NCBI RefSeq assembly: GCF_003002095.1
Contig: NZ_PVZC01000009.1
Location: 1-64,000 of the forward strand
Reading direction: 5' to 3'
DNA from: Allonocardiopsis opalescens
Lineage (GTDB): Bacteria > Actinomycetota > Actinomycetes > Streptosporangiales > Streptosporangiaceae
DNA: 64,000 nucleotides
Below the pieces are notes generated by a model. It was not told the DNA's origin, searched no databases, and was given only the letters and a program-made list of their open reading frames with translations. Of this stretch, positions 60,956-64,000 are shown piece after piece (the stretch's first letter is position 1; every line of letters starts with the position of its first letter). The translations under genes were made by a program, and so were the position numbers.

Positions 60956-62358
60956 TCCGCCTCCTTGCCCGCGCCGGCGCCGGACGCGGCCGGCTCCGGC
61001 TCGTGGAAGCGCGCGGCCACCGGCCGCACCAGCAGATTGGCCACGAAGCCGACGGCCAGGATCCCGACCATCGTCAGCAGCGGCAGGGTGTAGGCGTCGT
61101 AGGTGAGGGTGCCGGGCTCGCCTTCGGCGTCCAGGAAGGTGTTGACGATGGTGGGCCCGGCGATGCCCGCCGCCGACCAGGCGGTGAGCAGCCGACCGTG
61201 GATGGCGCCCACCTGGTAGGTGCCGAACATGTCGCGCAGATAGGCGGGGATGGTGGCGAAGCCGCCGCCGTAGAAGGAGAGGATCACGCACGCGAAGAGC
61301 ACGAACAGGGCGACGGAGACGTGGCCGAAGAGGGCCAGCAGCACGTAGAGCACCATGCCCAGGCCCAGGTACAGCATGTAGATGGGCTTGCGGCCGATCA
61401 CGTCGGAGGTGGAGGACCACACGAAGCGCCCGGCCATGTTGAAGATCGACAGCAGCCCCACGAAGCCGCCCGCCGCGGCCGGAGCCACCGCCGAGACGCC
61501 GCCCTCGCGGAAGAAGTCCTGGATCATCGGGCTGGCCTGCTCCAGGATGCCGATGCCCGCGGTGACATTGGTGAACAGCACCACCCACAGCAGCCAGAAC
61601 TGCGGGGTGCGGATCGCGTTGTTCGCCGAGACGTTGGCGGTGGTGATCATCGGGGCGGCGCGGAGCTTGGCCGGGTCGAAGCCGGCCGGCCGCCAGCCCG
61701 CCGGCGGCACCCGCACGACGGCCACACCGACCATCATCAGCACGAAGTAGACCACGCCGAGCGTGGCGAAGAGCCCCACGAGCGCGCCGCCCGACGCGAC
61801 CGAACCCGACTGCCCGGCCACGTACTGGGGGTCGTAGAGCGCCATCAGCTGGCCCGATAGCGGAGTGGCCACCAGGGCGCCGCCGCCGAAGCCCATGATC
61901 GCCAGGCCGGTGGCCAGGCCAGGGCGGTCGGGGAACCACTTGATCAGGGTGGAGACCGGGGAGATGTAGCCGAGGCCGAGCCCGATGCCGCCGAGGAAGC
62001 CGTAGCCGAGGTAGACCAGCCACAGCTGGCTGGTGGCGATGCCCAGCGCGCCGACCAGGAAGCCGCCGGCCCAGAAGCAGGCGGAGGCGAACATGGCCCG
62101 CCTCGGCCCGTTGTTCTCCACCCAGGTGCCGCCGATGGCGGCCGAGAGGCCGAGCATCACGATCGCGATGCTGAAGATGACGCCGATCGCCGTCTGGCTC
62201 GCGTCGAAGTGCTCCACCAGCGAGGTCCGGTAGACGCTGGTGGCGTAGACCTGCCCGATGGACAGGTGCACCGCGAGCGCGGCGGGCGGGATCAGCCAGC
62301 GGCTGTAGCCGGTCGGTGCCACCGCGTGGTCGCGCCGGAGCGCGGTGATGCCGAGCAC
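60952..62358 (-). CDS. OFA-family MFS transporter (oxalate/formate antiporter-like)
   Basis: A 468-residue major-facilitator protein with twelve hydrophobic segments. LAVHLSIGQVYATSVYRTSL, GIGLGLGYISPVSTLIKWFP and DRPGLATGLAIMGFGGGALV are the OFA signatures (the last two correspond to the substrate-lining region in OxlT). It may exchange carboxylates such as oxalate, formate or monocarboxylates. GTG 62358 is chosen for GGAGG six bases upstream. Confidence 0.88.
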   Translation of the reverse strand: MLGITALRRDHAVAPTGYSRWLIPPAALAVHLSIGQVYATSVYRTSLVEHFDASQTAIGVIFSIAIVMLGLSAAIGGTWVENNGPRRAMFASACFWAGGFLVGALGIATSQLWLVYLGYGFLGGIGLGLGYISPVSTLIKWFPDRPGLATGLAIMGFGGGALVATPLSGQLMALYDPQYVAGQSGSVASGGALVGLFATLGVVYFVLMMVGVAVVRVPPAGWRPAGFDPAKLRAAPMITTANVSANNAIRTPQFWLLWVVLFTNVTAGIGILEQASPMIQDFFREGGVSAVAPAAAGGFVGLLSIFNMAGRFVWSSTSDVIGRKPIYMLYLGLGMVLYVLLALFGHVSVALFVLFACVILSFYGGGFATIPAYLRDMFGTYQVGAIHGRLLTAWSAAGIAGPTIVNTFLDAEGEPGTLTYDAYTLPLLTMVGILAVGFVANLLVRPVAARFHEPEPAASGAGAGKEAE

Positions 62359-62787
62359 ACGCCACCTCCCCTAGACCGTCACGGACGGTCGCTCGTGTAT
62401 GCGGAATACGGCAAGCAACGATCATCCACCCGACGCAAGCGAAGCGCCACCCCCTGTGCGCGTCCCGGCGCGTCGCGGCCCGGCCGACCGGCCGTCCCCG
62501 CCGCAGCGGCGAAGCCGGCCCGGCGCGGAGCGGCCGGTACCGCCGACGTGCGCGGCGGGGAGCGCGCCCTTCCCCGCCGGCGGCCGGACCAGGCCCGATG
62601 CCGGGGGCGGGCCGCCGGCGGCCGCATTCGCGGGAACGGCACACAGCCGGTGCCGCGCGTTCACGAACTGGACCGCGGCGTGTTCGCTTCGCTCTTTAGC
62701 GTCATAGCCGCGGGCCCAGGCCCGTCCGCCGGCGGGCGCCCGGCCCGGCCGGCCCTCCTCCCGACCGCCCGTTCGAGGAGAAGCCCG
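62359..62787. other. Divergent intergenic region
   Basis: 429 bases between the OFA carrier and the glycosyltransferase. It is very G/C-rich in the middle with only shadow frames. TTTAGCGT near 62695 could be a -10 element for the glycosyltransferase. Nothing else is recognised. Confidence 0.35.
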
Positions 62788-64000
62788 ATGGCCACCCCCA
62801 CCGCACTCCCCGCGCTCCCCACGGCCGCGCCCGCGCACGGCGACCGGCCGCTGCGCGTCGCGATCGTCACCGAGTCATTCCTCCCCCAGGTCAACGGCGT
62901 CACGAACTCCGTGTGCCGGATCCTCGACCACCTCGCCGACAACGGGCACCAGGCCATCGTGCTGGCCCCGGGCCAGGGCCAGGACGTGTACCGGGGCTTC
63001 CCGGTGCTGCGGCTGCCCGGCCTGCCCCTGCCGCTGTACCGCTCCTTCCAGCTGGGGCTGCCGTCCCGGCGGCTGATCGCCACCGCGCTGCGCAGCTTCG
63101 CCCCCGACGTGGTGCATCTGGCCTCGCCGGTGGTCTTCGGCCACGCAGCGGTGGCCGTGGCGCGGCGGCTCGCGCTGCCCACCGTCGCGGTCTTCCAGAC
63201 CGACCTGGTCGGTTTCTCGCGCCGCTACGGCCTGCCCTACGCCGACCGGGTGCTCTGGCCGCACCTGCGGCAGCTGCACGCCGCGGTGGACCGCACCCTG
63301 GTTCCCTCGGTGGCGACCCTGCGGCAGCTCGCCGACCAGCGCGTCCCCCGGCTGTCGCTGTGGCAGCGCGGGGTGGACACCGAGCGCTTCCACCCACGCG
63401 AGCGCAGCGAGGAGCTGCGGCGCCGGCTGGCCCCCGACGGCCGGGCCCTGGTCGGCTACGTCGGCCGGCTGGCCAGGGACAAGCGGGTCGACCTGCTGGC
63501 CCACGTCGCCAAGCTGCGCGGGCTGCGGCTGGTGATCACCGGGGACGGCCCCGACCGCAGACGGCTGCGCGCGCTGCTGCCCGACGCGGTCTTCCTCGGG
63601 CAGCGCACCGGCCGGGAGCTGGCCCGCGTCTACGCCTCGCTGGACGTGTTCGTGCACACCGGCGCGGACGAGACCTTCTGCCAGGCGGTGCAGGAGGCGC
63701 TGGCCTCCGGGGTGCCGGTGGTGGCGCCCGCGGCCGGCGGCCCGCTCGACCTGGTCGACCCCGAGCGCACCGGCCTGCTGTACGAGCCGGACTCCGTCAC
63801 GCAGCTGCGCTGCGCGGTGGGGCGGCTGGTGCACAGCCCGCAGCTGCGCGCCCGGCTGGCCGCCGCCACCCGCGACTCGGTCGAGCACCGCACCTGGCAT
63901 CGGGTCAACGCCGAACTGGTGGAGCACTACCGCCAGGTGGCGGGTCTGGGCGCCCCGCTGGGCGTCACCCCGCCGGTGGTCATGCCCTCGCGCGGGCCCG
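62788..64000 (+). CDS. GT4 family glycosyltransferase (MgtA-like alpha-mannosyltransferase), 3' end cut
   Basis: 404 codons are open to the window edge with no stop. VAIVTESFLPQVNGVTNSVC is the GT-B N-terminal motif, QTDLVGFSRRYGLP follows, the hinge contains LVGYVGRLARDKRVDLLAHV, and the donor site has ETFCQAVQEALASGVPVVAP. This matches actinobacterial GT4 enzymes that mannosylate glycolipids or lipomannan precursors (MgtA group). The ATG has GAGGAG seven bases upstream. The acceptor is inferred. Confidence 0.88.
   Translation, partial: MATPTALPALPTAAPAHGDRPLRVAIVTESFLPQVNGVTNSVCRILDHLADNGHQAIVLAPGQGQDVYRGFPVLRLPGLPLPLYRSFQLGLPSRRLIATALRSFAPDVVHLASPVVFGHAAVAVARRLALPTVAVFQTDLVGFSRRYGLPYADRVLWPHLRQLHAAVDRTLVPSVATLRQLADQRVPRLSLWQRGVDTERFHPRERSEELRRRLAPDGRALVGYVGRLARDKRVDLLAHVAKLRGLRLVITGDGPDRRRLRALLPDAVFLGQRTGRELARVYASLDVFVHTGADETFCQAVQEALASGVPVVAPAAGGPLDLVDPERTGLLYEPDSVTQLRCAVGRLVHSPQLRARLAAATRDSVEHRTWHRVNAELVEHYRQVAGLGAPLGVTPPVVMPSRGP

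Overview
High-GC actinobacterial DNA, with strong G/C third positions, GTG/TTG starts and several leaderless genes. The content (gab, iol, Ku/LigD, BldC-like and HATPase regulators, type I-E CRISPR) fits a filamentous actinomycete. A Nocardiopsaceae or Streptosporangiales origin is my inference and was not tested. No rRNA, tRNA, prophage, integrase or insertion sequence was seen.

Layout. 1-3.5 kb: start of a divergent ABC ATPase, a GbsR/MarR regulator, hppD (tyrosine catabolism), a DUF2975/HTH pair with a palindromic operator, and an ArsR regulator. 3.5-6.5 kb: divergent gabD and gabT (GABA catabolism) sharing a 14-bp perfect palindrome. 6.7-15.4 kb: secreted ricin-type lectin, SDR, PH-like membrane protein, a frameshifted RidA gene, an orphan binding protein without signal peptide, a multiply frameshifted aminoglycoside-phosphotransferase-type gene, a flavin monooxygenase divergent from its TetR regulator over twin operators, and a GNAT.

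15.4-25.7 kb: complete type I-E CRISPR-Cas locus, all on the minus strand, in the order cas3-cas8e-cse2-cas7e-cas5e-cas6e-cas1-cas2-leader-array. The intergenic DNA upstream of cas3 holds a second, minimal CRISPR unit (one perfect repeat, a 33-nt spacer, one degenerate repeat). Its spacer partly matches the DNA just upstream of cas3. This looks like a crRNA-like autorepressor of the cas operon (CreR-type) and is the most interesting item in the window.

26-40 kb: NADP oxidoreductase, then a myo-inositol island on the minus strand: iolG, iolE, iolC, a Cgl0158-type aldolase, iolB, iolD, iolA and a sugar ABC transporter (binding protein, permease, ATPase) that takes the place of a major-facilitator inositol permease. 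A divergent GntR/UTRA regulator follows, with an IolR-type site between it and iolG. 40-42.3 kb: non-homologous end-joining genes ku, a Cys-rich microprotein and ligD. Two diverged ~100-bp intergenic repeats in opposite orientation bracket the iolG-to-ligD segment.

42.5-53.4 kb: PPOX protein, VOC protein, HhH-GPD glycosylase-like protein, FUSC transporter, secreted X-Pro dipeptidyl-peptidase, DUF418-type membrane protein, M15-like protein, TetR, and thiD under a TPP riboswitch. 53.4-57.6 kb: a regulatory cluster (BldC-like, HATPase and XRE/TPR proteins, GNAT). 57.6-64 kb: AGCS symporter, phosphotransferase, DUF6457, an OFA-type MFS carrier with its small partner protein, and a GT4 glycosyltransferase cut by the right edge. 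Most convergent gene pairs are separated by long perfect hairpins that should act as bidirectional terminators.
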